Shown: positions 15,578 through 24,203, counted from the stretch's first letter. The stretch is 64,000 nucleotides of DNA from Crossiella equi (GCF_017876755.1 NZ_JAGIOO010000001.1:1674001-1738000); one strand, 5' to 3'. Notes: generated by a model not told the origin, from the sequence alone. Numbers and translations: made by a program.

Positions 15578-16981
15578 TCACCGGTCGCCACCCGGCCAGG
15601 CCAGCCGGGCGGCCAGGACGCCGATCAGCGCGGCCACGGTGGTACGCGTGTCGACCAGGGCCAGGTCCATCACCAGGAACAGCACCGCGAGCCCGGTGAG
15701 CAGCACGCCCGAGCCGAGCTCCCACCGCTGCGGGCCCTCGCGGAACCAGCGCGAGCGCAGCAGCCCCAGCGGCAGCGGGGCACCGACCAGGGACACCAAC
15801 AGCACGGCCCAGGGCGGCAGCCCGAACCACAGCGGGCCGCCGTAGGCGATCAGCCCCGCGTAGCCGAGGCAGACCGCGAGGCCGAGCACCCGGCCCGCCA
15901 GGCGGCCGCGCCGGAACCCGCCGAGCCCGTGCCGGGCGAGCAGCCGGTCCGCCCGCTCCTGGTCGCTCGTGCCCGCCTGCGCGCGCAGGTCCAGCAGCTC
16001 CAGCTCGGCGGCCTCGTGGTCGCCCTCGGCCAGCAGCCGGTCCACCAGGGCCCAGCGGTCCGGGGTGGTGCCCGCGCGGGTGCGGCGCAACGACTCGCGG
16101 GTGGCCTCCCGCACGGCCAGCTCCTCCGCGGCGGCCAGCACGGCGGGCCGGTGCCCGCTGCTCGGGGGCAGCAGCAGCGCGGTGTGGTGGCAGGCCACCG
16201 CGAGGTCCTCGCGCAGCCCGGCGATCCGGCCGTAGCGGCGGTGCGGGAGCGCGCGCTCCAGGGTGCGCGCGGCGGGCAGCAGCCGCTGCACAGCCAGGCA
16301 CGCCGCCTCCTCCGGGCGGTGCTCGGCGAGGTGCTCGTCGACCTGGTCGCGCAGCACGTGCACACGGGAGAGCAGCGGTCCGGCGGCCCGGGTGGCGGCG
16401 GCGTGCACGTCCCGCGCGGGCAGGGTCCACAGCCGCAGCGCCTCCACCAGGTGCACCTGCTCGGTGGTGACCGCGAGCTCGGCCTGCGGGGACAGCAGCG
16501 CGGCCGGGAACACCGCGCGCAGCTGGGCCACGCTCTCGCGGGGTTGCGCCAGGGCGGCCGCGCGGCGGCGCACGTGCTCCCAGAAACCCAGGTGCGCCAA
16601 GGCCATTCGCCAGGCGTGCGCGGTCACCGCCCACAGGCCGGTGCGCCACTCCGGGTCACCGGTGCGGGCCAGCTCGATGTCCAGCACCGCGGCGTGGGCG
16701 AGCACCGCGTTGTCGTGGCGGGTGTGCACCTCCTCCGGGCAGCCGCAGCCCGCGCCCGGGGCCCACAGCCAGAACAGCTCGGCGGCCAGGCGCGGGCCGG
16801 GGCTGTCCAGGGTCTCGAAGGCGCCCCAGAACTCCTCGGCGTGCCCGCGCCCGGCGATCTCGCGGCGCCGCCGGTCCACCAGACCGGGTTCGGCGCTCGG
16901 GTACAGGGCGGTGACCCGGAACGGGTTGCGGCGGTACAGGTCCGGCTTCGCGACGGCGAGCAGGTGCTGGGCGGCGATCAC
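15578..16981 (-). CDS. operon membrane protein B: Cys/His-motif helical domain plus C-terminal TM segments
   Basis: 467 residues; family not recognised with certainty. The N-terminus AVAKPDLYRRNPFRVTALYP is followed by a helical region. Then comes RLAAELFWLWAPGAGCGC with CGCPEEVHTRHDNAVLAHAA (Cys-x-Cys, His-x3-His near residues 85-105). The middle is a long helical domain of about 200 residues with ALPHRRYGRIAGLREDLAVA. Residues 350-467 hold about four TM segments. It is a paralog of the gene immediately upstream, sharing the LYRRN, ELFWLW, CGCP and HDNAV blocks in the same order. The LYRRN block could be a J-domain-like adaptor for the operon's Hsp70, but this is inference. GTG 16981 overlaps the upstream stop (GTGA). 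Confidence 0.75.
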   Translation of the reverse strand: MIAAQHLLAVAKPDLYRRNPFRVTALYPSAEPGLVDRRRREIAGRGHAEEFWGAFETLDSPGPRLAAELFWLWAPGAGCGCPEEVHTRHDNAVLAHAAVLDIELARTGDPEWRTGLWAVTAHAWRMALAHLGFWEHVRRRAAALAQPRESVAQLRAVFPAALLSPQAELAVTTEQVHLVEALRLWTLPARDVHAAATRAAGPLLSRVHVLRDQVDEHLAEHRPEEAACLAVQRLLPAARTLERALPHRRYGRIAGLREDLAVACHHTALLLPPSSGHRPAVLAAAEELAVREATRESLRRTRAGTTPDRWALVDRLLAEGDHEAAELELLDLRAQAGTSDQERADRLLARHGLGGFRRGRLAGRVLGLAVCLGYAGLIAYGGPLWFGLPPWAVLLVSLVGAPLPLGLLRSRWFREGPQRWELGSGVLLTGLAVLFLVMDLALVDTRTTVAALIGVLAARLAWPGGDR

Positions 16982-18438
16982 CGGGCCACCGCCTGGCCGA
17001 TCGCGGTGGAGACCGGCAGCGCGACCCAGAACGCCAGCACCGCCCACAGCGGCGCGAGGCTGCCGTGGGAGAGGCCCAGGCCGACCAGCAGTGCCACGGT
17101 GGCCAGGACACCGAGCACACCGAGGGCACCGTGCCACAGGCGCGGGCCGTGCCGGAACCAGCGGGCGCGGACCACGGTCATCGGCAGCGGGCTGAGCAGC
17201 ACGGCGGTCAGCACGTAGGTCCAGTCGCCCTGGCCCAGCAGCAGGTGGCCCAGCACGACCAGGTAGCCGAAGGCCACCGTGGCGCCGGCCAGCGGGCCCG
17301 CGGTCGCGCAGCCCGCGTTGGCCTGCCCGGCGAACAGGGCGTCCAGCTGCGTGATCATTCCGTTGACCTGGGCGAGCAGCTCCGGGTCGGTCTGCTCCGC
17401 GCGCAGGCGGTGCAGCAGGGCCAGGGCCTGGTGGAACCGGCGGCGCTGGAGCAGCCGGGTGACCTCGGTGAGCTGGTCGCGGGCCGGGAAGAACGCGAGG
17501 TTGCCCCGGATGCGGGCGCGGCCCTCCTCCTCCACCACCAGTGCCTCGGCCGCCGCCAGCAGCTCCAGCACCGCGCGGTCCTGGCCGGGCACGTCCATCA
17601 GCGCGGTGGCGCAGTTGTTGAGCACGATCGCGGCCCGGTCGCGCTGCCGGGCGGCCTGGCGGAACCGCTCGTGCGGCAGCGCGGCCTCCAGCCGGTGCAG
17701 CGCGGCGACCAGCTCGTGGTGGCGGCGGTGCACGTCGGCGAGGCGTTCCTCGTCGTGCAGGCGGTCGAACTCGCCGACCACGGCGGTGGCCTCGGCCAGG
17801 ACCGGCTCGGCCGCCCGCAGCCGGGCCTGGTGGATGAGGTCCCCGGGGACCTCCCACTCGTCCAGCAGGGCCATCAGCCCGGGGTCGCGGCGGGCCGCGG
17901 CCAGCTCCACCTGCGGGGCCAGCAGCGCGGGCAGCAGGCCCTCGCGCAGACCCTCCACAGTGGACTCGTCCAGGCGCCGGTCGCGCAGCGCGGCCACCCG
18001 GGCCCGCACGTGGTCCCAGAAGCCGGGCAGGTCCAGGGCGTCCAGCCAGGCGTCCTGGGCGTCCTGCCACAGCTGCGCCCGGTCCCCGGCAGTGCCGTCC
18101 AGCTCGTGGTCCAGGGCCTGGGCGTGCCGGGTGACGGCGTTGTCGTGCCAGGCGTGCGCCTGCGCCGGGCAGCCGCAGGCGCCGGGTTCGCCCCAGAGCC
18201 AGAACAGCTCGGCGACCAGGCGGGCCTCGGTGTCGGCCAGCTCGTCCAGGGCCGTGCGCAGCTCCGCGTCCGGCCCGTCGCCGGTGTGCAGCAGCACCTG
18301 CCGCCGCTGGCGCACCACGCGCGGGGAGGCGTCGGTGGCCAGACCGGTGAGCCGGAAGGCGTTGCGGCGGTACAGCTCCGGCCGCGCGGCGGCCAGCAGG
18401 CGGGCCGAGGCGCTGCCCGCGCGGTCCACTCCGGTCAC
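16978..18438 (-). CDS. operon membrane protein A: paralog of protein B
   Basis: 486 residues. Order of parts: VDRAGSASARLLAAARPELY (1-25); YRRNAFRLTGLATDASPRVV; ELFWLWGEPGACGCPAQAH and WHDNAVTRHAQ (residues 90-120, Cys/His cluster); helical core with VAALRDRRLDESTVEGLREG and FARDQ-type repeats (LTEVTRLLQRRRFHQALALL); four TM segments from residue 375 (TVAFGYLVVLGHLLLG onward). The spacing of the LYRRN, CGCP and HDNAV blocks equals that in protein B. GTG 18438 overlaps the kinase stop codon (ATGTGA), and its own stop overlaps the start of protein B. No enzymatic motif is apparent; a membrane-bound scaffold or sensor is the most I would infer. Confidence 0.75.
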   Translation of the reverse strand: MTGVDRAGSASARLLAAARPELYRRNAFRLTGLATDASPRVVRQRRQVLLHTGDGPDAELRTALDELADTEARLVAELFWLWGEPGACGCPAQAHAWHDNAVTRHAQALDHELDGTAGDRAQLWQDAQDAWLDALDLPGFWDHVRARVAALRDRRLDESTVEGLREGLLPALLAPQVELAAARRDPGLMALLDEWEVPGDLIHQARLRAAEPVLAEATAVVGEFDRLHDEERLADVHRRHHELVAALHRLEAALPHERFRQAARQRDRAAIVLNNCATALMDVPGQDRAVLELLAAAEALVVEEEGRARIRGNLAFFPARDQLTEVTRLLQRRRFHQALALLHRLRAEQTDPELLAQVNGMITQLDALFAGQANAGCATAGPLAGATVAFGYLVVLGHLLLGQGDWTYVLTAVLLSPLPMTVVRARWFRHGPRLWHGALGVLGVLATVALLVGLGLSHGSLAPLWAVLAFWVALPVSTAIGQAVAR

Positions 18439-19526
18439 ATGACCACCCCCCGTCGCCACAGCGCCAGCCGGTGCCCGTGCCTGCGGCGCACGCACGGGCA
18501 GCAGTCCAGCGCGCCGGTCAGCTGTGCCACCGCACCCGGCAGGCCGCCCGGGGTGCGCGCGGCGGTCAGGGCGGCCCGCGCCCGGCGCTCGCCGTCGGCG
18601 TGCCCGGCCCCGTGCGGGCAGTCCCGCTGCCGGGGCACGCTCGCGCGGCGGGCGCGCAACCGGTCGGCCAGCGCCATCGCGTGCGGGATCCGGGTGCCCG
18701 GGTCGCGGTCGAGGGCGCCCAGCACGATCGCGTCCAGCTCCGGGTCGACCTCGTCGTTGAACTGGCTCGGCGGCCGGGCCGGGTGCTCGAACCGGGCCAG
18801 CGCGAACGGGGCCAGCCGCGGGTCGTCGGTGTAGGGGAAGTGCCGGGTGAGCAGGTGGTAGGCGATGGTGCCCACCGAGTACACGTCCGCCGCGGCCGAG
18901 TAGCCCTGGCGCCGCTGGACCTCCGGGGCCAGGAAGGCGAACGTGCCCTGCGCGCTGGCCAGCCGCGTCACCGGGTCGGCGTGCCGGGCCAGGCCGAAGT
19001 CGCTGAGCAGCACCCGCCGCCCGCCGCGCCCGTCCTGGCCGAGCAGCACGTTGGCCAGGGTCAGGTCGCGGTGCAGCACCGGCGGGTCCTGGCGGTGCGC
19101 GGCGGCCAGCCCCTCGGTGATCTGCTCGACCACCTCGACGGCCTCGGCCACCGGCACCGGCCGCCCGGGGTGCTCCGCCAGCAGGCGCTCCAGGCTGCCG
19201 CCGGGCACCAGCTCCACGGTGAAGTACCCGCGCGCCCCGGCCGCGGTGGGCAGGGTGCCCGCGTCGAAGACCCGGACGATGTGCGGGTGGCCGAGCCGGG
19301 ACAACAGCCTCGCCTCCTCCAGCAGGCGCGCGGCCTCGTGCTCGGTGCCCACCAGCTTGAAGACCTTCATGGCCAGCGGCCCGAACACGCGGTGGCGCAC
19401 GCGGTAGACCTCGGCGAACGCGCCCTCGCCGAGCCGCCGTTCGACGAGGAGGCCGTTGACCTCGTCGCCGGGGTCCAGCAGGCCCACCACAGGTCCACCC
19501 CCAGCCCGTCTGCGCCAGACCGACAT
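18435..19526 (-). CDS. Ser/Thr protein kinase with Cys/His-rich tail, first gene of Hsp70 operon
   Basis: About 363 residues. Complete Hanks-type kinase domain: glycine loop RRLGEGAFAEVYRVRHRVFG, catalytic Lys in GPLAMKVFKLVG, HRDLTLANVLL (HRDxxxxN) near residue 150, DFGLARHAD, APEVQRRQGYSAAADVYSVG. Unlike most actinobacterial PknB-like kinases it has no TM or PASTA domains. Its tail instead carries CPHGAGH and CCPCVRRRHGH, a possible small metal site. Start is uncertain: ATG 19526 has no SD, whereas GTG 19490 (VVGLLDPGDEVNG) has GGGGGTGG 7 nt upstream. It would phosphorylate operon partners or a cell-envelope target. Divergent from the ALF-repeat gene. Confidence 0.88.
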   Translation of the reverse strand: MSVWRRRAGGGPVVGLLDPGDEVNGLLVERRLGEGAFAEVYRVRHRVFGPLAMKVFKLVGTEHEAARLLEEARLLSRLGHPHIVRVFDAGTLPTAAGARGYFTVELVPGGSLERLLAEHPGRPVPVAEAVEVVEQITEGLAAAHRQDPPVLHRDLTLANVLLGQDGRGGRRVLLSDFGLARHADPVTRLASAQGTFAFLAPEVQRRQGYSAAADVYSVGTIAYHLLTRHFPYTDDPRLAPFALARFEHPARPPSQFNDEVDPELDAIVLGALDRDPGTRIPHAMALADRLRARRASVPRQRDCPHGAGHADGERRARAALTAARTPGGLPGAVAQLTGALDCCPCVRRRHGHRLALWRRGVVM

Positions 19527-19726
19527 CACGGACAGTAGGCGCCCGGACACGATCGCGGTTCACGGAAACGACATCGACTTCGCAACGACTCGACGTCGTG
19601 TCGGAGTGTGACCGCGTTACCCCGGGAGGGTTCCCGAGCTATCTGCCACAACGTGTAACCATTGGCGACCCCGGATCGATGAGCGCGATGACCGCCCGAG
19701 TGGTGGCGGCTGGTCGAAGGGGCACG

Positions 19727-22700
19727 ATGAGCTGGACGAGAAGGCGTGTGACGGCCGTGCTGGCCGCCACCGCGCTGCTGGCCGGGGCGGTGACCGCACC
19801 GGCCGCCGTCGCCGCCGAGGACGTCGCCGCGGCCGAACGGGTGCGGGTGTTCGGCCTGCTGCGCACCGGCGACCCGGGCGTGGCCGCGGCCGCGGAGACC
19901 GCGCTGGTCGCCGGGGACGCCGAGGTGCGCCGGTTCCTCACCGAGGGCCTGGCCAAGGCCGAGGCCGAGGACCTGCGCGTGCGGGTGGGCCAGCTGATGG
20001 CCTCCACCGGCGGCGCGGGCGTGCGGGCCGCGGCCAACACCGCGCTGGGCGGCGGCACCGAGGACCTGCGCGCCTTCCTCACCACCGGCTGGCAGCAGCC
20101 GTGGGAGCACGACCTGCGGGTCCAGGTCGCCACCGTGCTGCCCACCGCGGGCCGGGGCGTGACCGAGGCGGCCAACCGGGCGCTCAACGGCACCACCGGC
20201 GACCTGATCACCTTCCTGGGCGGCGGCTGGCAGCAGGCCCAGGACACCGACGACCGGGTCAAGGTCGCGCAGCTGCTCAGCACCGGCGGCCCGAACGTGC
20301 GCACCACCGCCAACCGCGCCCTCAACGGCACCGCCGAGGACATCCGGGACTTCCTGCGCGTGGGCTACCAGATCGCGGCCGAACGCGACCAGGAGGTCCG
20401 CTCGGTGGCCCAGCTCGCCGACTTGGCCAAGGAGGCGGGCAACCGGGCGGCCGAGCAGACCCAGCTCGCCGTGGACGCGGGCGCCCGCGCGATGGAGGCC
20501 ACCCGGGTCGCCAAGGAGGCCGCCGAACGGGCCGCCGCCGAGACCGAGGCCGCCCGCGACTCCGCCGACCGCGCCGCCAACGCCGCGGGCCGGGCCGCCG
20601 ACGCCGCCACCCGTGCGGCCGCCGCCGCGCAGACCGCGATCGGCGCCGCCAACGCCGCCACCCAGGCCGCCCGCCAGGCCTCCTACGCGGCGGGCCAGGC
20701 GGCCCAGGCCGCGGCACTGGCCGGACGGGCCGCGACCAACGCGCGCAACGCCGCCGCGGCCGCCGCCAAGGACCGCAGCCTGTCCAAGGCCGCCGCCGAC
20801 GCCGCCGACGTGGCCGCCGAGGCCGCGGCCAAGGCCAAGGTCGCCGGGGCCGCCGCGCTGTTCGCCAACAAGGCCGCCAACGAGGTCGGCGCGGCCGTGC
20901 AGGCCTCCCGCAGCGCCGCGCGCAACGCCAACGACGCCGCGAGCTCGGCCAGCCAGGCCGCCGCGCACGCGCAGAGCGCCGGGGCCAGCTCCGACGCCGC
21001 CCGCGCCGCCGCGGCCAAGGCCCAGCGCGCGGCCAAGGAGGCCGACCGCGCCGCCACCGCCGCCGAGCAGCTGGCCAGGCAGTCGGCGCAGGCCGCCAAG
21101 GAGGCCGGGGAGGCCGCGGACGCCGCCGCCCGGCACGCCGAGGCCGCCGCCGCGGCGGCCCGGGAGGCGGCCCACGCCGCCTGGGAGGCCAACGAGGCGG
21201 CGAACAAGGCCACCGAGTTCGCCAACGCCGCCACCGAGTCCGCCGCGGCGGCCGACCGCGCGGCCAAGCAGGCGGCCTCGGTCGCCGAGATCGCCCGCAA
21301 GGCCGACGAGGAACGCCTCACCGCCTGGCAGGTCCAGGCCGTCCGCGACGCCGAGGCGGCCACCGAGGCCGAGGCCGCGAAGCAGGCCCAGGCCGCGTGG
21401 ACCGGTGGCGAGGAGGCCCGCCTGGACGCCGAGGCGCAGCGCCTGCTCGCCGAGGCCGCCAAGGAGGACACCCCGGAGGCGGTCGCGGTCACCAGCGGCC
21501 GCCGGGCCGCCGCGCGGCTGCTGCGCACCGGCGGTGCCTGGCTGCGCACCGCCGCGCAGGACGCGCTGACCGGCAAGCCCTTCGACGTCATCGCCTTCGC
21601 CCGCGAGGGCGCGGCCCTGGCGCTGGAGCAGGACAACCGCGCCAGCGTCGGCTACCTCGGCGACACCACGACCAAGCCGGAGCAGCGCAAGTCCGCCAAC
21701 GAGGCCCTGGCGGGCAACCACGACCAGGTCAAGGAGTTCCTGCGCACCAAGTGGTACCCGGGCAAGGACGACGACGACCGGGTCGAGGCCGCCCAGGTCA
21801 TGAACGCGGGCGGCCCGGGTGTGCGGGCGGCGGGCAGCCGGGCGCTGGACCAGGGTGTGGAGGCGGTGCGGGAGTTCCTGCGCACCGGCCAGCACACCGC
21901 CCGCGAGGAGGACGACCGGGTGGCGGTCAGCCAGGTGCTGGGCGAGGGCGGCGAGGTCGCGGCCGGGGCGCAGGCCGCGCTGTCCGGCCCGGCCTCGATG
22001 CGCCGCGAGTTCCTGACCGTCGGGCTGCCCAAGCTGCGCGAGCGCGACGCGGACACCGCCGCGCACGTCGCCCTGGTCGACGCCTACCTCGCCGACGCGG
22101 CGCAGTGGGCGGCCCGGGCCGCGGAGAACGCCGACAAGGCGCAGTCCGTGGCCGCCGCCGCCCGGGGCGCGGCCGCCGAGGCCGACCGCTACGCCCAGGA
22201 CGCCCAGCGCAACGCCCAGGCCGCGGCGGGCCACGCCGACCGGGCCAAGACCCACGCCGCCACCGCCGAGCAGGCCGCCGCCCGGGCCGCCCAGTCCGCG
22301 CGCGCCGCGGCCACCGCCCGGGCCAGCGCCAGCCAGTCCGCGCGCTCGGCGACCGCCTCCGCCTCCCGGGCCTCGGCCTCGGCGGTGCAGGCACGCGGGT
22401 ACGCCGCCGACGCGGCCAGCTCGGCCGCCTCGGCCCGGGAGAGCGCCTTCGCCGCCGAGAACGACGTGAAGCGGGCGAGCGCGGCCTACTACCGGGCCCT
22501 GCACGAGGCGGTGACCAAGCAGCGCCTGGAGGACTACTACCGCCGCGCCCAGACCGGCCCGAACGACCCGTTCGGCGACGGCAAGCCGTCCCCGGACGTG
22601 CGGGCCAACCCGGACCGGGAGGCGGTCAAGCGCAAGCTGGCCGAGCTGCGCGGCGACTGGCAGCAGTACGGCGACATCATCGGCTGCCAGTACCGCTGGA

Positions 22701-23302
22701 ACCCCGAGCCGTGCGAGGGCCCCAACGGCGACTGGCTGGCCCGGGTGGTCGCCGCGGCCAAGGAGGCCGGGGTGGACCCCCGGATCGTGCTGGCCCGCAT
22801 CATGATCGAGATGCGGGACGAGATCGCCGCCGGGGACACCGGCCGTGCGGGCTACCGCTGGATGTCCAACCGCAAGGCCAACGTCTACGAGCTGGGCTGG
22901 TACGACTTCCACAACCCGGAGGGCCCGTCCCTGGGGATCGGCAAGATGAAGGACCCGGTCTTCCAGCTGGTGCGCGGTGAGTTCCCGGACAAGTTCGGCG
23001 GCAACGACTTCCGGGACCTGATCAACAACGACGAGCTGGACATCCGCATGCTCGCCCACTACTACAAGCACATCCAGGACGACGTCATCCCGACCATGTC
23101 GCCGGAGGCCAGGAAGAACAACACCAAGACCGACCTGATGAACATGTACTACTGGATGGGCAAGGAGAACTCCGGCCCGGTGACCAAGCCGAACGGCACC
23201 GACTACGGCGGCACCGCCAAGGGCCACGCCCAGGACGTCCGCACCTACCTGAACGCCGCGAACCAGATGATCTGCCAGAGCGGCCTCTACACCTGCGGCT
23301 GA
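19727..23302 (+). CDS. secreted ALF-repeat / alanine-rich coiled-coil protein with lysozyme-like C-terminus
   Basis: 1191 residues. Signal peptide at residues 1-29 (RRRVTAVLAATALLAGAVTA). Residues 35-220 hold ALF repeats (units like ANTALGGGTEDLRAFLTTGW). Residues 225-575 are an extreme Ala-rich heptad region (AAERAAAETEAARDSADRAA and similar). Residues 580-770 are a second ALF block (NEALAGNHDQVKEFLRTKWY) and 775-930 a second Ala-rich coil. Residues 960-1191 are a globular, Trp/Tyr-rich domain with GVDPRIVLARIMIEMRDEI (Glu1028) and GPSLGIGKMKDPVF, resembling the catalytic Glu helix and GxxQ/K region of SLT/lysozyme folds. ALF proteins are often large exported effectors; a peptidoglycan-hydrolase or polymorphic-toxin role is inferred. 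ATG 19727 is chosen for AAGGGG 5 nt upstream and the signal peptide. Confidence 0.85.
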   Translation: MSWTRRRVTAVLAATALLAGAVTAPAAVAAEDVAAAERVRVFGLLRTGDPGVAAAAETALVAGDAEVRRFLTEGLAKAEAEDLRVRVGQLMASTGGAGVRAAANTALGGGTEDLRAFLTTGWQQPWEHDLRVQVATVLPTAGRGVTEAANRALNGTTGDLITFLGGGWQQAQDTDDRVKVAQLLSTGGPNVRTTANRALNGTAEDIRDFLRVGYQIAAERDQEVRSVAQLADLAKEAGNRAAEQTQLAVDAGARAMEATRVAKEAAERAAAETEAARDSADRAANAAGRAADAATRAAAAAQTAIGAANAATQAARQASYAAGQAAQAAALAGRAATNARNAAAAAAKDRSLSKAAADAADVAAEAAAKAKVAGAAALFANKAANEVGAAVQASRSAARNANDAASSASQAAAHAQSAGASSDAARAAAAKAQRAAKEADRAATAAEQLARQSAQAAKEAGEAADAAARHAEAAAAAAREAAHAAWEANEAANKATEFANAATESAAAADRAAKQAASVAEIARKADEERLTAWQVQAVRDAEAATEAEAAKQAQAAWTGGEEARLDAEAQRLLAEAAKEDTPEAVAVTSGRRAAARLLRTGGAWLRTAAQDALTGKPFDVIAFAREGAALALEQDNRASVGYLGDTTTKPEQRKSANEALAGNHDQVKEFLRTKWYPGKDDDDRVEAAQVMNAGGPGVRAAGSRALDQGVEAVREFLRTGQHTAREEDDRVAVSQVLGEGGEVAAGAQAALSGPASMRREFLTVGLPKLRERDADTAAHVALVDAYLADAAQWAARAAENADKAQSVAAAARGAAAEADRYAQDAQRNAQAAAGHADRAKTHAATAEQAAARAAQSARAAATARASASQSARSATASASRASASAVQARGYAADAASSAASARESAFAAENDVKRASAAYYRALHEAVTKQRLEDYYRRAQTGPNDPFGDGKPSPDVRANPDREAVKRKLAELRGDWQQYGDIIGCQYRWNPEPCEGPNGDWLARVVAAAKEAGVDPRIVLARIMIEMRDEIAAGDTGRAGYRWMSNRKANVYELGWYDFHNPEGPSLGIGKMKDPVFQLVRGEFPDKFGGNDFRDLINNDELDIRMLAHYYKHIQDDVIPTMSPEARKNNTKTDLMNMYYWMGKENSGPVTKPNGTDYGGTAKGHAQDVRTYLNAANQMICQSGLYTCG

Positions 23303-23311
23303 GCCCCGGCC

Positions 23312-23842
23312 TCAGGGCCACCAGCCGTTGTTGTACGCCAGGACCGCGAGCGCGGCCGACAGCGCGAGCAGGTGGCACCACCAGGGCAGCCCACCGCCGG
23401 GCACCGGTCGTACCAGCACCCGACCGGTGCCCGGCCGTTCGCGCTCCCCCTGCTCCAGCACGGCCGTCACCCGGGCCAGCAGCGGTGCCGCCGCGCGCTG
23501 CCGGGTGACGGCCACCGGCACGGCGTCCACCGCCCAGACCTCCAGCAGGGCCAACAGGACCGGGGACCGCGTGCCCAGCGCGGCCTGCGGGGCCGGGAGG
23601 GCCTCCGGCAGCGCCGCCCGCAGTCCGTCCACAGTGGACTCGTCCGGGCGGCGGTCCCTCAGCGCCGTCACGAGGTGGGCCAGGTGGGCCCAGAGCTCCT
23701 CGTGGGCCAGCCACCAGGCGTCGCCGACCGCGGACCACAGCTCGCGCTGGTTCCGCCCGTGCAGCGAGCGGGTGTGCTCGCCGTCCAGGGCCGTGGCGAG
23801 CAGTCGCCCGCGAGCGCTGCCCGCGCGGTCCAGGATCTCCAC
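23312..23842 (-). CDS. short third paralog of operon membrane proteins A/B
   Basis: 176 residues. The start (EILDRAGSARGRLLATALDG) matches the start of protein A (VDRAGSASARLLAAA). LWAHLAHLVTALRDRRPDE, STVDGLRAALPEALPAPQAA and RQRAAAPLLARVTAVLEQ match protein A's VAALRDRRLDESTVEGLREG, LLPALLAPQVEL and RLRAAEPVLAEATAVV. The entire LYRRN / CGCP / HDNAV section is missing, as is most of the membrane region: one TM remains at the end (HLLALSAALAVLAYNNGWW). It could be an internally deleted relic or a dedicated short partner. GTG 23842 lies 43 nt beyond the DUF1918 stop. Convergent with the ALF gene, 9 bp apart. Confidence 0.7.
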   Translation of the reverse strand: MEILDRAGSARGRLLATALDGEHTRSLHGRNQRELWSAVGDAWWLAHEELWAHLAHLVTALRDRRPDESTVDGLRAALPEALPAPQAALGTRSPVLLALLEVWAVDAVPVAVTRQRAAAPLLARVTAVLEQGERERPGTGRVLVRPVPGGGLPWWCHLLALSAALAVLAYNNGWWP

Positions 23843-23885
23843 CCCGGCAGTGTCCCGGCGGCGGGCCGGGAGCCCTCCCCGGTCG

Positions 23886-24077
23886 CTACGGCTCGGACCG
23901 GGGCTGCACGACGCAGCCCGGGCCCGGCGACAGCACCGTCTCGTGGCCGTCCTCCGCGCGCACCCGGTACGGCGGGCTGCCGGAGGGACCGAGCACGTCC
24001 ACCACCTCGACCACGCGCTCACGCTGGCCGACGGTGCGGCCGTGCACGACGATCTGGTCCCCGACGCTTGCCTTCAT
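23886..24077 (-). CDS. DUF1918 domain protein
   Basis: 63 residues: MKASVGDQIVVHGRTVGQRE, followed by GSPPYRVRAEDGHETVLSPG. This is the small beta-barrel DUF1918 family widespread in actinobacteria, whose function is unknown. ATG 24077 has GGGGAG 7 nt upstream, which sets the start. It could head a two-gene transcript with the short paralog downstream. Confidence 0.88.
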   Translation of the reverse strand: MKASVGDQIVVHGRTVGQRERVVEVVDVLGPSGSPPYRVRAEDGHETVLSPGPGCVVQPRSEP

Positions 24078-24203
24078 GGAAACTCCCCTGTCTCGACTGC
24101 ATCCCCAAGCGGTTCCAGCATCACCCGCGCCGGGCTGGCACCGCATGCACTCAAGGGGTGAACTCGCAGGTCAGGACAGTTGTTTGCGCACGCAGCCGGA
24201 CAG

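Noticed and set aside
12586-15591. 1001-codon reading of the Hsp70 gene extending past ATG 15063
   Set aside because: The extra N-terminal 176 codons are Pro/Arg/Gly-rich and overlap the GrpE-like gene; the family motif begins at ATG 15063, which has a strong SD.
19598-19726. N-terminal extension of the ALF-repeat protein from GTG 19598
   Set aside because: It would bury the signal peptide 43 residues inside the protein; ATG 19727 has an SD.
19526-23227. 1233-codon open frame antisense to the ALF-repeat gene
   Set aside because: Composition (Gly/Arg/Val/Leu-rich, no domain) is the mirror image of an Ala-rich high-GC coding strand; the plus strand has signal peptide, ALF repeats and SD.
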